Of a DNA stretch of 64,000 nucleotides, positions 8,192 to 17,092 are shown one piece after another (position 1 is the stretch's first letter; the number at the start of each line of letters is the position of its first letter). The stretch spans positions 434,001-498,000 of the forward strand of contig NZ_JAFVLN010000005.1 of the NCBI RefSeq assembly GCF_017377775.1, written 5' to 3'. The notes below the pieces were generated by a model. It was not told where the DNA came from. It did no database searches and saw only the letters and a program-made list of their open reading frames with translations. The translations under genes were made by a program, and so were the position numbers. The DNA comes from Streptomyces sp. VRA16 Mangrove soil (lineage in GTDB: Bacteria; Actinomycetota; Actinomycetes; Streptomycetales; Streptomycetaceae).

Positions 8192-8203
8192 GATTACGTA
8201 ATC
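8192..8203. promoter_or_regulatory. 12-bp perfect palindrome before GH87 gene
   Basis: GATTACGTAATC is a perfect, AT-rich palindrome in a very GC-rich context, 99 bp upstream of the first GH87 start. Its length and symmetry fit an operator for a dimeric regulator, but no matching regulator can be named. Confidence 0.4.
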
Positions 8204-8302
8204 CTGTCAATTATTTGCAACATACGGCCGACATCTTGTGCTCACATGGCCGCAATGCTTGAGTGAGCGCCCCGCACCCCCACAAGGAAGGCCCCCCACC
8301 CG

Positions 8303-10528
8303 ATGCATCGCCATGTCATGTCCTCGTCACCCCATAGGACGCGGAGCCCATACGTCCTCGCCGTCGCCGTCGCCCTGGTCGGCAGCGTGGTCGCAGTCGC
8401 CGGACCGGCGGCCGCCCGCCCGGCGACGGAGCAGGCCGGAGCCACCGCCGCCGCGGGCGCCTCGCTCCCCTTCACCTCCGTCGAGGCCGAGTCCGCCACC
8501 ACCACAGGACAGAAGATCGGCCCCGACCACACGCAGGGCACGCTCGCCTCCGAGGCCTCCGGCCGGCAGGCCGTCCGGCTCGACGCGGGCCAGAGCGTCG
8601 AGTTCACGCTCAGCGCGGCGGCCAACGCCGTGAACGTCGCCGCCAACGTGCCCGACGGGCAGTCCGGCTCACTCGCCGTGTACGTCAACGGCGCCAAGCT
8701 CGACCGCTCCCTCGCGGTCACCTCCAAGTACAGCTATGTCGACACGTCCTGGATCGCGGGCGCCAAGACCCATCACTTCTTCGACAACACCCGGCTGCTG
8801 CTCGGCCGCGACCTGAAGGCCGGCGACACGGTGCGGCTGGAGGCCACGAGCAGCCAGGTCACCGTCGACGTGGCCGACTTCGAGCAGGTCGCCGCCGTCG
8901 CGAGCGCGCCCTCGGGGGCCATCTCCGTCGTCGACAAGGGCGCCGACCCGACCGGTCAACAGGACTCCACGCAGGCGTTCAGGGACGCGATCGCCTCGGC
9001 CAGGAACAGCGGTGGCACCGTGTGGATCCCCGCGGGCGACTTCAAGGTCGGCTCCGCGCTCAGCGGCGTCGAGAACGTGACGATCCAGGGCGCGGGCAAC
9101 TGGCACTCGGTGGTGCACTCCTCGCACTTCATCGACCAGACCGGCTCCGCGGGCAAGGTCCACCTCAAGGACTTCGCGGTCATCGGCGAGGTCACCGAGC
9201 GCGTCGACAGCAGTCCGGACAACTTCGTCAACGGCTCCCTCGGCCCCGACTCCTCGGTCTCCGGCATGTGGATCCAGCATCTGAAGTGCGGCTTCTGGCT
9301 GACCGGGAACAACGACAACCTCGTGGTGGAGAACAACCGTGTCCTCGACACCACCGCCGACGGACTCAACCTCAACGGCAACGCGCACGGCGTGCAGGTC
9401 CGCGGCAACTTCCTGCGCAACCAGGGCGACGACTCGCTCGCCATGTGGTCGCTGAACGGGGCGGACACCGACTCCGTCTTCTCGGGCAACACCATCTCGC
9501 AGCCCAACCTGGCCAACGGCATCGCGATCTACGGCGGCACCGACATCACCGTCAAGGACAACCTGGTCCAGGACACCAACGCCCTGGGCAGCGGCATCGC
9601 GATCTCCAACCAGAAGTTCCTCGACCCGTTCTCCCCGCTCGCCGGCACCATCACGGTCTCCGGGAACAAGCTGGTGCGCACCGGCGCGATCAACCCGAAC
9701 TGGAACCACCCGATGGGGGCGCTGCGCGTCGACGCGTACGACAGCCCCGTCGAGGCGACGGTGAACATCACCGACACCACCATCGAGGACAGCCCGTACA
9801 GCGCGTACGAGTTCGTCTCGGGCAGCGGCACCGGCAAAGCCGTCAAGAATGTCACCGTCGACGGATCGACGGTCGACAAGGTCGGCACGGTCGTCGTGCA
9901 GGCGGAGACGCCCGGCGCGGTGAAGTTCAGCAACGTCACGGCGACGGGCGTCGGCGCGGCGGGTGTCTACAACTGCCCCTACCCGTCGGGCTCGGGCACC
10001 TTCACGCTCACCGACGGCGGCGGCAACTCCGGCTGGGACAGCACCTGGAGCGACTGCTCCGCCTGGCCGCAGCCGGGCGCCGGCAACCCGGACCCGGACC
10101 CGGACGGCAACCTCGCGCAGGGCCGTACGGCCACCGCGACCGGCTCCGCGGACGTGTACACGCCCGGCAAGGCGGTCGACGGCGACGCGAACACGTACTG
10201 GGAGTCGACCAACAACGCCTTCCCGCAGTCCCTCACGGTCGACCTCGGTTCGGCCCGGGCCGTACGGCGCCTGGTCCTGAAGCTGCCGCCGAGCTCCGCC
10301 TGGTCGGCCCGGACCGAGACCCTCACCGTGCAGGGCGGCACGGACGGCTCCGCGTTCAGCACCCTGGCCGCGTCGAAGGACTACCGCTTCGACCCGGCGA
10401 CCGGGAACACGGTGACCGTCACGCTGCCCGACTCGACGCCCGCCACGCGCTATCTGCGGGTGCAGGTGACCGCCAACACGGGCTGGCCCGCCGCCCAGCT
10501 CAGCGAGGTGGAGGCGTACCTGAAGTGA
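8303..10528 (+). CDS. Secreted GH87 alpha-1,3-glucanase/mycodextranase-type enzyme (CBM-helix-F5/8C)
   Basis: A 741-residue secreted enzyme. A Sec signal (residues 1-40, ending near GPAAARPA) precedes a CBM6/35-like domain (about 50-195, beginning SVEAESATT), a right-handed parallel beta-helix (about 205-585) and, after a PDPDPDG linker, a discoidin/F5-8C-like domain (605-741). The helix carries D353 in ADGLNL and D376-D377 in NQGDDSLAMW. The D-22 residues-DD spacing matches the aspartate triad reported for GH87 endo-alpha-1,3-glucanases. An AAGGAAG ribosome site precedes the ATG. Likely cuts alpha-1,3 or mixed alpha-1,3/1,4-glucan outside the cell and feeds the divergent importer. Exact substrate (mutan, nigeran, fungal wall glucan) is open. 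Confidence 0.85.
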   Translation: MHRHVMSSSPHRTRSPYVLAVAVALVGSVVAVAGPAAARPATEQAGATAAAGASLPFTSVEAESATTTGQKIGPDHTQGTLASEASGRQAVRLDAGQSVEFTLSAAANAVNVAANVPDGQSGSLAVYVNGAKLDRSLAVTSKYSYVDTSWIAGAKTHHFFDNTRLLLGRDLKAGDTVRLEATSSQVTVDVADFEQVAAVASAPSGAISVVDKGADPTGQQDSTQAFRDAIASARNSGGTVWIPAGDFKVGSALSGVENVTIQGAGNWHSVVHSSHFIDQTGSAGKVHLKDFAVIGEVTERVDSSPDNFVNGSLGPDSSVSGMWIQHLKCGFWLTGNNDNLVVENNRVLDTTADGLNLNGNAHGVQVRGNFLRNQGDDSLAMWSLNGADTDSVFSGNTISQPNLANGIAIYGGTDITVKDNLVQDTNALGSGIAISNQKFLDPFSPLAGTITVSGNKLVRTGAINPNWNHPMGALRVDAYDSPVEATVNITDTTIEDSPYSAYEFVSGSGTGKAVKNVTVDGSTVDKVGTVVVQAETPGAVKFSNVTATGVGAAGVYNCPYPSGSGTFTLTDGGGNSGWDSTWSDCSAWPQPGAGNPDPDPDGNLAQGRTATATGSADVYTPGKAVDGDANTYWESTNNAFPQSLTVDLGSARAVRRLVLKLPPSSAWSARTETLTVQGGTDGSAFSTLAASKDYRFDPATGNTVTVTLPDSTPATRYLRVQVTANTGWPAAQLSEVEAYLK

Positions 10529-10571
10529 GTCGCCCCGCCCTTCTTCCCCCTCACCACGAGAGGACCACCTC

Positions 10572-13547
10572 GTGAGACGCAGACCATGGAGCAGCCGGCT
10601 CACCGCCGTCTGGCTCGGCGCCGCACTCACCGCCCTCGGGCTGCTGCCCGTCACCGCGCACGCCGCCGCGGACCTCCCCGACCTCGCCCGCGACAAGCCG
10701 ATCGAGGCGTCGTCGACGATCCAGAACTACGTCGCGAAGAACGCGAACGACGGCAGCGACAGCACCTACTGGGAGGCGAACGGCAGCCCCTCGACGCTGA
10801 CCGTGCGACTCGGCGCGGACGCCGACCTCGACTCGCTCGTCCTCAAGCTCGACCCGAACCCGGCCTGGGCCACCCGCACGCAGAGCATCGCGGTGCTGGG
10901 GCGCGCACGGTCCGCGGACACGTTCAGCACCGTGAAGGCGCGCGCGGACTACACCTTCGATCCCGCCGCCAGCCACAACACGGTGACGATCCCGGTGTCA
11001 GGACGCTACGCCGACGTGCAGCTGAAGATCGACGCCAACAGCGCCGGATACGGCGGCCAGATCGCTTCGTTCGAGGTGCACGGCACCCCGGCGCCGGCCC
11101 CCGACCTGACCGTGTCGGGGCTGACCTGGGAGCCCGGACAGCCCAGTGAGGACGACGCCGTCACGGTGCGGGCGACGGTGCGCAACGCCGGGACGGCCGC
11201 CGCCCCCGCGACGACCGTGGACGTGAGCGTGGCCGGGACGGTCGCGGGCAGCGCGGCGGTACCCGCGCTCGCCGCGGGCGAGTCGGCCACGGTGCCGGTC
11301 GCCGTCGGCAAGCGCGCCGAGGGCAGCTACACCGTGTCGGCCATGACCGATCCGTCGGACACCGTGGCCGAGCAGGACGAGAGCAACAACAGCCGGGTCG
11401 CGGACGCCAAGTTGACGGTCAGTCAGAGTCCGGGGCCCGATCTGGAGGTCACCGGCATCGGCTCGGACCCGGCCAGTCCCGCCGTCGGCGCGCACGTCAC
11501 GTTCTCGGCGAAGGTGCACAACCGCGGCACCAGCGCGGTCGCCGCCGGCTCGGTCACCCGTCTGACGGTGGGCGACACGACGCTCGACGGCACCACGCCC
11601 GCGATCGCCGCGGGCGAGAGCGCCGACGTCCCCCTCAGCGGCAGCTGGGTCGCGACGAGCGGCGGCGCCACCCTCACCGCGACCGCGGACGCCACCGGCA
11701 CGGTCGCCGAGACGAACGAGGACAACAACGTCTTCGCGCGCTCCGTCGTGGTGGGCCGGGGCGCGGCCGTGCCCTACACCGAGTACGAGGCGGAGGACGG
11801 CAGCTACGACGGCACGCTCCTGGAGGCGGACGCCGTCCGCACGTTCGGGCACACCAACTTCGCGTCCGAGTCCTCGGGCCGCAAGTCGGTGCGGCTCGAC
11901 TCCACAGGCCAGTACGTGCAGTTCACCGCCAAGAGCGCGACGAACTCGATCGTGGTCCGCAACTCCCTGCCCGACGCGCCGAACGGGGGCGGCCAGGAGA
12001 AGACGCTCAGCCTCTACGCGGACGGGACGTTCGTGCAGAAGCTGAACCTGTCCTCCAAGCACAGCTGGCTGTACGGCAGCACGGACGACCCCGAGGGCCT
12101 GACCAACACCCCGGGCGGCGCGGCCCGGCGCCTCTTCGACGAGGCGCACGCCCTGCTCTCCCGGACCTACCCGGAGGGCACGACGTTCCGCCTGCAGCGC
12201 GACTCCGGCGACGACGCCGCGTACTACGTCGTCGACCTGATCGACCTGGAGCAGGTGGCACCGCCCGCGAGCAAGCCCGCCGAGTGCACCTCGATCACCG
12301 CGTACGGCGCGGTGCCCGACGACGGGAACGACGACACCGCCGCGATCCAGAAGGCGGTGACCGCCGACCAGAACGGGGACATCGACTGCGTGTGGATCCC
12401 GGCCGGGCAGTGGCGCCAGGAGCAGAAGATCCTCACCGACGACCCGCTGGACCGCGGGCAGTACAACCAGGTCGGCATCCGCGACGTCACCATCAAGGGC
12501 GCCGGCATGTGGCACTCCCAGCTGTACACGCTGACGCCGCCGCAGGACGCGGGCGGCATCAACCATCCGCACGAGGGCAACTTCGGTTTCGACATCGACG
12601 ACAACACGAAGATCTCCGACATCGCGATCTTCGGCTCGGGCACCATCCGCGGCGGCGACGGAAACGCGGAGGGCGGCGTCGGTCTCAACGGCCGCTTCGG
12701 CAAGAACACCGCCATCAGCAACGTCTGGATCGAGCACGCCAACGTCGGGGTCTGGGTCGGCCGGGACTACAGCAACATCCCGGAGCTGTGGGGTCCCGGC
12801 GACGGCCTCGAATTCAGCGGGATGCGGATCCGCGACACGTACGCCGACGGCATCAACTTCGCCAACGGCACCCGCAATTCGACCGTCTACAACTCCTCGT
12901 TCCGGACCACGGGCGACGACGCGCTGGCGGTCTGGGCGAGCAAGTACGTGAAGGATCCGTCGGTCGACATCGGGCACGACAACGTCTTCCGCAACAACAC
13001 GGTGCAGCTGCCGTGGCGGGCCAACGGCATTGCCGTGTACGGGGGTTACGGCAACAGGATCGAGAACAACCTGGTCTACGACACCGCGAACTACCCGGGC
13101 ATCATGCTCGCCACGGACCACGACCCGCTGCCCTTCTCCGGCCGGACGCTGATCGCGAACAACGGGCTCTACCGCACGGGCGGGGCGTTCTGGAACGAGG
13201 ACCAGGAGTTCGGGGCCATCACCCTGTTCGCGCAGGGGCAGGACATCCCCGGGGTCACGATCCGGGACACGGACATCCACGACTCGACGTACGACGGGAT
13301 CCAGTTCAAGACAGGTGGCGGCGCCATGCCGGACGTGAAGGTGAGCAATGTGCGGATCTCGAAGTCCGACAACGGCTCCGGCATCCTCGCCATGAGCGGT
13401 GCGCGCGGCAGCGCCACCCTCACCGACGTGACGATCAGCGACTCGCGCGACGGGGACGTCCTCGTCGAACCGGGCTCGCAGTTCGTTATCGACGCGGGCG
13501 CCGCACGCACCTACGCGTCGGCGCCGGGCACCCGGCTCGGCCTGTAG
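10572..13547 (+). CDS. Secreted GH87 mycodextranase-type enzyme (F5/8C-CARDB2-CBM-helix)
   Basis: A 991-residue secreted protein starting with GTG, 7 bp after GAGAGGA. After a signal peptide (1-33, ending AHA-AAD) come an F5/8C-like domain (about 35-177), two CARDB domains (about 180-285 and 290-395, each with 'NNSRVADAK' or 'DNNVFARS' type edges), a CBM6/35-like domain (about 398-560, opening YTEYEAEDGS) and a C-terminal parallel beta-helix. Active-site candidates are D759 in ADGINF and D782-D783 in TGDDALAVW, the same spacing as in the upstream enzyme. The domain order is a rearranged mirror of its neighbour, from which it is separated by 43 bp, so the two are probably co-transcribed. Confidence 0.85.
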   Translation: MRRRPWSSRLTAVWLGAALTALGLLPVTAHAAADLPDLARDKPIEASSTIQNYVAKNANDGSDSTYWEANGSPSTLTVRLGADADLDSLVLKLDPNPAWATRTQSIAVLGRARSADTFSTVKARADYTFDPAASHNTVTIPVSGRYADVQLKIDANSAGYGGQIASFEVHGTPAPAPDLTVSGLTWEPGQPSEDDAVTVRATVRNAGTAAAPATTVDVSVAGTVAGSAAVPALAAGESATVPVAVGKRAEGSYTVSAMTDPSDTVAEQDESNNSRVADAKLTVSQSPGPDLEVTGIGSDPASPAVGAHVTFSAKVHNRGTSAVAAGSVTRLTVGDTTLDGTTPAIAAGESADVPLSGSWVATSGGATLTATADATGTVAETNEDNNVFARSVVVGRGAAVPYTEYEAEDGSYDGTLLEADAVRTFGHTNFASESSGRKSVRLDSTGQYVQFTAKSATNSIVVRNSLPDAPNGGGQEKTLSLYADGTFVQKLNLSSKHSWLYGSTDDPEGLTNTPGGAARRLFDEAHALLSRTYPEGTTFRLQRDSGDDAAYYVVDLIDLEQVAPPASKPAECTSITAYGAVPDDGNDDTAAIQKAVTADQNGDIDCVWIPAGQWRQEQKILTDDPLDRGQYNQVGIRDVTIKGAGMWHSQLYTLTPPQDAGGINHPHEGNFGFDIDDNTKISDIAIFGSGTIRGGDGNAEGGVGLNGRFGKNTAISNVWIEHANVGVWVGRDYSNIPELWGPGDGLEFSGMRIRDTYADGINFANGTRNSTVYNSSFRTTGDDALAVWASKYVKDPSVDIGHDNVFRNNTVQLPWRANGIAVYGGYGNRIENNLVYDTANYPGIMLATDHDPLPFSGRTLIANNGLYRTGGAFWNEDQEFGAITLFAQGQDIPGVTIRDTDIHDSTYDGIQFKTGGGAMPDVKVSNVRISKSDNGSGILAMSGARGSATLTDVTISDSRDGDVLVEPGSQFVIDAGAARTYASAPGTRLGL

Positions 13548-13569
13548 GGACCGGCCTCCCCAGCCCCTC

Positions 13570-13610
13570 GTGCCGCCCGGCTCCCCTCGACACAGGGGGC
13601 CGGGCGGCAC
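13570..13610 (+). terminator. Strong hairpin terminator after GH87 genes
   Basis: GTGCCGCCCGGC (13570-13581) pairs with GCCGGGCGGCAC (13599-13610), a 12-bp GC stem with further CCCC/GGGG pairing inside. No T-run, as is common in Streptomyces. It closes the GH87 transcription unit. Confidence 0.8.
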
Positions 13611-13865
13611 GCTGTCGAACGTAGAACGTCTACGTGATTCTGCCCCTGTCAACCAGGACGCGTACGAGCCGGAGCTACGCCACAACCGGGCATCCGTTCG
13701 ACCAAGTCCCTCGGAAAGTCCGTTCGTGAGGACAATGGCATATGCCAGAAGCACCACCGCATCGTGTATGGCCAAATCCCTTACGAGGCCAGGCGGCCTG
13801 TGCCAGAGTCTTTAGCGGTCCTTCCGTCCGACTCGGCCGTTCCCGTGCCTGCATCGGAGTTCTTC
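13611..13865. other. Intergenic stretch before PP2C gene
   Basis: No convincing gene is seen. The frame of the phosphatase stays open upstream to a GTG at 13764, but that start lacks a ribosome site. The promoter of the phosphatase gene is expected here; no clear -35/-10 pair was recognised. Confidence 0.5.
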
Positions 13866-15290
13866 ATGCCCCCCCATGTCTTCGCGGACCGCCCCGCCGG
13901 CCCACCGCCGGAGCGTGGCACCGTCGACGCGCTGATCGACCAGACGCGCCGACTCCTCGGCGACGTCGACGCGGTGCGTCGCGAGTCTGTGGACCCGGTG
14001 GGCGACGAGACCGACCCGGAGGCCCGCTGGCAGCGCGCCCTGTACGACCTCGCGGTGCATCAACTCAGCGATCTGGACCGGCACTTGGCGCAGTTACGCG
14101 AAGGTCCCGCGGTCCGTGACGGCGTGCCCTCCCCGCGCCCTGCCGCGGACCCGCGGCACGGCTCCCTGCTCAGCCGCGTCGGCAGCGCCGACTGGAACCT
14201 GCTGACGGACGAATCCACCTGGTCCGAGGAGCTCTACCAGATCCTCGGCCGGGACCCCGCCTCCCCCGCGCTCACCCTCGACGAGCTGCCGGCCATGGTC
14301 CACTGCGACGACCAGCCCAAGCTGACCGCGATGGTCACCGACTGCCTGATCGACGGCAAGCCGATCGACGGGGAGTTCCGCATCGTCCGCCCGGACGACA
14401 CCGTGCGCACGGTGCACATGATGGGCGAGCCCGTGCTCGACGCGGACGGCTCGACCGCCTCCATGTGGGCGGTCGTGCGCGACGTCAGCGAACTGCGGCG
14501 CAGCCAACGCGCGGTGAGCGAGACCCGTGACTCGCTCCAGCGCCAGCGGCACATCACGCAGACCGAGCACCGGCTCGCGGTCGAGCTGCAGGAAGCCGTG
14601 CTACCGCCGTGGCGCGGCTCCCTACGGCTCCCGCACGGCGGCCCCCACGGCCTGGACGTGGCCGGCCACTACCTCCCTTCCGCGTCCGGCGCCCCCACGG
14701 GCGGTGACTGGTACGACGCGCTCGAACTGCCCGACGGACAGACCCTGCTGACCGTCGGCGATCTCACCGGACACGGTGTGGCCGTCGCCTCCGGTATGGC
14801 GATGCTGCTCGGCGCCGTCCGCGGCATGGCCGTGTGCGGCACCCCGCCGGCCGAACTGCTCGGCCGGCTCGGCCGGCTGCTCGACAACGCCGTACGGCCC
14901 TCGCTCGGGAGCGCCCTGTGCTGTCGGTACGACCCGACGGCCCGCACGCTGGCGTGGGCGCAGGCGGGACACCCCGCCCCACTGCTCTTCCGCGGCGGGA
15001 CGGGGCGTGCGCTCACGCCTCCCCGAGGCGTGCTGCTCGGCGCCACCTCGGGTGCCGGGTACGAGCAGGCCGAGGAGCGACTGCGCAGCGGTGACGTACT
15101 GCTGCTGCACACCGACGGCCTGGTGCCGCGGCGCGGTGAGAAGGCCGCCGCGGGCCGGCTGCTCGCTCTGGCACCGCTCCTGGCCGAGGCCCGTGACGCG
15201 CAGGAGTGCGTACGCGTGGTGTCGGACGAGTTCGGCCCGGGCGAGCGCGAGGGCGACGCCTGTGTGCTCGTCGCCAGGATCGGATCCTGA
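13866..15290 (+). CDS. PAS-PP2C (SpoIIE-type) serine phosphatase, with TTA codon
   Basis: A 474-residue signalling protein. A PAS fold (about residues 95-210, 'ADWNLLTDESTWSEELYQIL'-like start) is followed by a coiled linker (SQRAVSETRDSLQRQ) and a PPM/SpoIIE phosphatase domain (about 240-472) with metal-binding aspartates in GGDWYDALEL and VGDLTGHGVAVA and a late HTDGLVPRR. Such proteins dephosphorylate anti-sigma-factor antagonists in Streptomyces partner-switching systems. The start at 13866 has GGAG six bases upstream. Codon 77 is TTA (14094-14096), the rare leucine codon read by the bldA tRNA, so translation should be tied to development. Convergent with the NsdA-like gene. Confidence 0.88.
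   Translation: MPPHVFADRPAGPPPERGTVDALIDQTRRLLGDVDAVRRESVDPVGDETDPEARWQRALYDLAVHQLSDLDRHLAQLREGPAVRDGVPSPRPAADPRHGSLLSRVGSADWNLLTDESTWSEELYQILGRDPASPALTLDELPAMVHCDDQPKLTAMVTDCLIDGKPIDGEFRIVRPDDTVRTVHMMGEPVLDADGSTASMWAVVRDVSELRRSQRAVSETRDSLQRQRHITQTEHRLAVELQEAVLPPWRGSLRLPHGGPHGLDVAGHYLPSASGAPTGGDWYDALELPDGQTLLTVGDLTGHGVAVASGMAMLLGAVRGMAVCGTPPAELLGRLGRLLDNAVRPSLGSALCCRYDPTARTLAWAQAGHPAPLLFRGGTGRALTPPRGVLLGATSGAGYEQAEERLRSGDVLLLHTDGLVPRRGEKAAAGRLLALAPLLAEARDAQECVRVVSDEFGPGEREGDACVLVARIGS
14094..14096 (+). other. TTA (bldA) codon in phosphatase gene
   Basis: An in-frame TTA Leu codon (cag-TTA-cgc). In Streptomyces TTA is translated only by the bldA tRNA and usually marks genes for development or secondary metabolism. 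Confidence 0.85.
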
Positions 15291-15357
15291 CGCCGTACCG
15301 GTGCACTGATTCGGTTGGGTGTTCCGTCGTGTGTTCCGTGCTGACGTGCGGCCGGGA

Positions 15358-16857
15358 TCAGGCCTGCGCCCGCTTCCCCGGGACCCTCGGCAGCGCCAGC
15401 TTGATCTCCTGGCGCAGGTCCTCGATCTTCGGGTACCCCGAGTACTGGCCGGTGAGCCGGTACATCTCGCGCAGCCGGTCCCAGGTGCGGTGCGAGGAGT
15501 TCGCCCCCATGGAGGAGAGCGCCAGCCGCGCGTACCGGTCCGCCTGCTCGGGGTCGTCGGCGATGAAGCAGGCCGACGCCATCGAGATGTTGTCGAAGAT
15601 CTTCGACCGGTCCCGGCCGCCCTCACGCAGGGCGAGGGCCTGCTTGGCGTGGTGCTGCGCCATGACGGCGGCGCCCGGCTCGTGCTCGGCGAGGGTGCGG
15701 TAGGCGAGGGCCTGCATGCCGTGCAGGTCCGCCTCGTCGAACATCTGCATCCAGCTCGGCGCCGGCACGTCACCCTTGTCCGAGACGAAGAGATCCTCCG
15801 CCTCGCCCAGGGTGCGGCGCATCGCCTGCCCCTTGCCCAGCGACGCCTGCGCCCAGGCCTCGATGGTGTAGAGCATCGCCTTGGTGCGGGGCAGCACGTC
15901 GTCCCCGGAGCCGGATTTGGCGAGCTTCATCAGATCGAGCGCCTCGTCGGGGGCGCCGAGATGGATCTTCTGGCGGGCGGCCCTGGACAGGGCCTCGCCG
16001 GCCCGGGGCCGGTCCCCGCCCTCGCGCGCGGCGTGCGCGGCGATGACGAAGTACTTCTGGGCCGTGGGTTCCAGGCCGACGTCGTGCGACATCCAGCCCG
16101 CCAGCACGGCGAGATTGGCGGCGACGCCCCACAGGCGCCGCTGGAGATGGTCGGGATGGCGGTAGGAGAGCATTCCGCCGACTTCGTTGAGCTGGCCCAC
16201 GACCGCCTTGCGCTGCAACCCGCCGCCGCGGGAGGCGTCCCAGGCGCGGAACACCTCGACCGAACGCTCCAGTTCCTCGATCTCCTGCGACCCGATGGGG
16301 GCGGCCTCGTAGCGGTCGAACCCAGCGGGGTCGGCATGCAGGGGAGTGAGAGGGTCGGTGATTCTGGGAGCGTCGGCCGCGAGGGCCGGGTCGGTGTGCA
16401 GCCAGTCGTGCATGGCGCTGCTGAGTGCGGATCCTGCGGCGAGCGCGGCACCCGCGCCCACCAAGCCGCGTCGGTTGAGCATGAGGTCCATTCCCGTGAA
16501 TTCGGTGAGGACCGCAGCTGTCCGCTCAGGCGCCCACGGCACTCCGTCGGGTCCCTGGTGCTCCAGACCCCCGCCGCCCTGCCGTTTCCCTGCGCGCCCG
16601 TGCCGGACAAGACCGAGATCCTCGATGGTCACGACACGGCCGAGTCGCTCGGTGAACAGTGCCGCCAGCACCCGCGGTACCGGATCGCGCGGGATCTCTC
16701 CCATGTCGATCCAACGCCGTACCCGCGAGGTGTCGGTCGCCAGCTGGGGGTGGCCCATGGCCGCCGCCTGCCGGTTGACGAGTCGCGCGAGTTCACCTTT
16801 GGACCAGCCGGCCAGGCCGAACAGGTCGTTCAGGCGGGTGTTGGGTTGTCCGCTCAC
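15358..16857 (-). CDS. NsdA-like / sporulation-associated regulator
   Basis: A 499-residue cytosolic protein starting with GTG at 16857 (MSGQPNTRLNDLFGLAGWS...). That start is preferred over longer frames because the upstream residues are non-native and the length then fits NsdA-type proteins (about 500 residues). The N-terminus (residues 1-75, GWSKGELARLVNRQA through TSRVRRWIDMGEIPRD) resembles an atypical HTH; 'GMDLMLNRRGLVGAGAALAAG' marks the middle; the C-terminal half has TPR-like helical repeats (AREGGDRPRAGEALSRAARQK and following). NsdA in S. coelicolor represses sporulation and antibiotic production. It may be a paralogue rather than NsdA itself, since its usual neighbours are not present. 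Confidence 0.75.
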   Translation of the reverse strand: MSGQPNTRLNDLFGLAGWSKGELARLVNRQAAAMGHPQLATDTSRVRRWIDMGEIPRDPVPRVLAALFTERLGRVVTIEDLGLVRHGRAGKRQGGGGLEHQGPDGVPWAPERTAAVLTEFTGMDLMLNRRGLVGAGAALAAGSALSSAMHDWLHTDPALAADAPRITDPLTPLHADPAGFDRYEAAPIGSQEIEELERSVEVFRAWDASRGGGLQRKAVVGQLNEVGGMLSYRHPDHLQRRLWGVAANLAVLAGWMSHDVGLEPTAQKYFVIAAHAAREGGDRPRAGEALSRAARQKIHLGAPDEALDLMKLAKSGSGDDVLPRTKAMLYTIEAWAQASLGKGQAMRRTLGEAEDLFVSDKGDVPAPSWMQMFDEADLHGMQALAYRTLAEHEPGAAVMAQHHAKQALALREGGRDRSKIFDNISMASACFIADDPEQADRYARLALSSMGANSSHRTWDRLREMYRLTGQYSGYPKIEDLRQEIKLALPRVPGKRAQA

Positions 16858-17092
16858 TTCAAGCCCCCAGGTTCTCGGCTGAAGTTGACAGTAGCCCTCT
16901 GTCAGTTGCTGAGCGACTATTCGCCAGGGTTCGCCAGGGTGCGCCAGCTGTTGTGCTCCTGGCCCTCGGGTGTCAGGTAGGAATGCGCCACCCCGACCCG
17001 GTCGCCGCAGGGCATTCCCCAGGGTGTACCGAACTCGGCCGGGCCGGGCGGCGCATGCAACTCGTCGGCACACGAAGGGATCTGTATCGCCC
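16858..17092. promoter_or_regulatory. Divergent promoter region NsdA-like / APH-like kinase
   Basis: A 235-bp gap between divergent starts with no gene. It contains a short direct repeat TTCGCCAGGGT at 16920-16930 and 16929-16939 and is otherwise unremarkable. Confidence 0.4.

Larger units (their letters stand above)
7913..8302. promoter_or_regulatory. Divergent regulatory region, transporter operon / GH87
   Basis: This 390-bp gap contains no gene. It separates the transporter operon from the GH87 genes. CAAGATT occurs three times at 7990-7996, 8003-8009 and 8011-8017; a perfect 12-bp palindrome GATTACGTAATC lies at 8192-8203; TTTGCAAC follows at 8213-8220. The triple repeat is on the transporter side and the palindrome on the GH87 side, so two regulatory inputs are possible. 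Confidence 0.6.

Noticed and set aside
8303-13547. Pectate lyase assignment for the two beta-helix enzymes
   Set aside because: The beta-helix alone would allow it, but the aspartate triad spacing, the appended CBMs and the alpha-glucoside context fit GH87.
10998-13775. A 925-codon reverse frame antisense to the second GH87 gene
   Set aside because: No motifs, biased composition, and it crosses the strong terminator at 13570-13610.
13764-13865. Longer N-terminus for the PP2C phosphatase from GTG at 13764
   Set aside because: No ribosome site there, whereas the ATG at 13866 has GGAG at ideal spacing.
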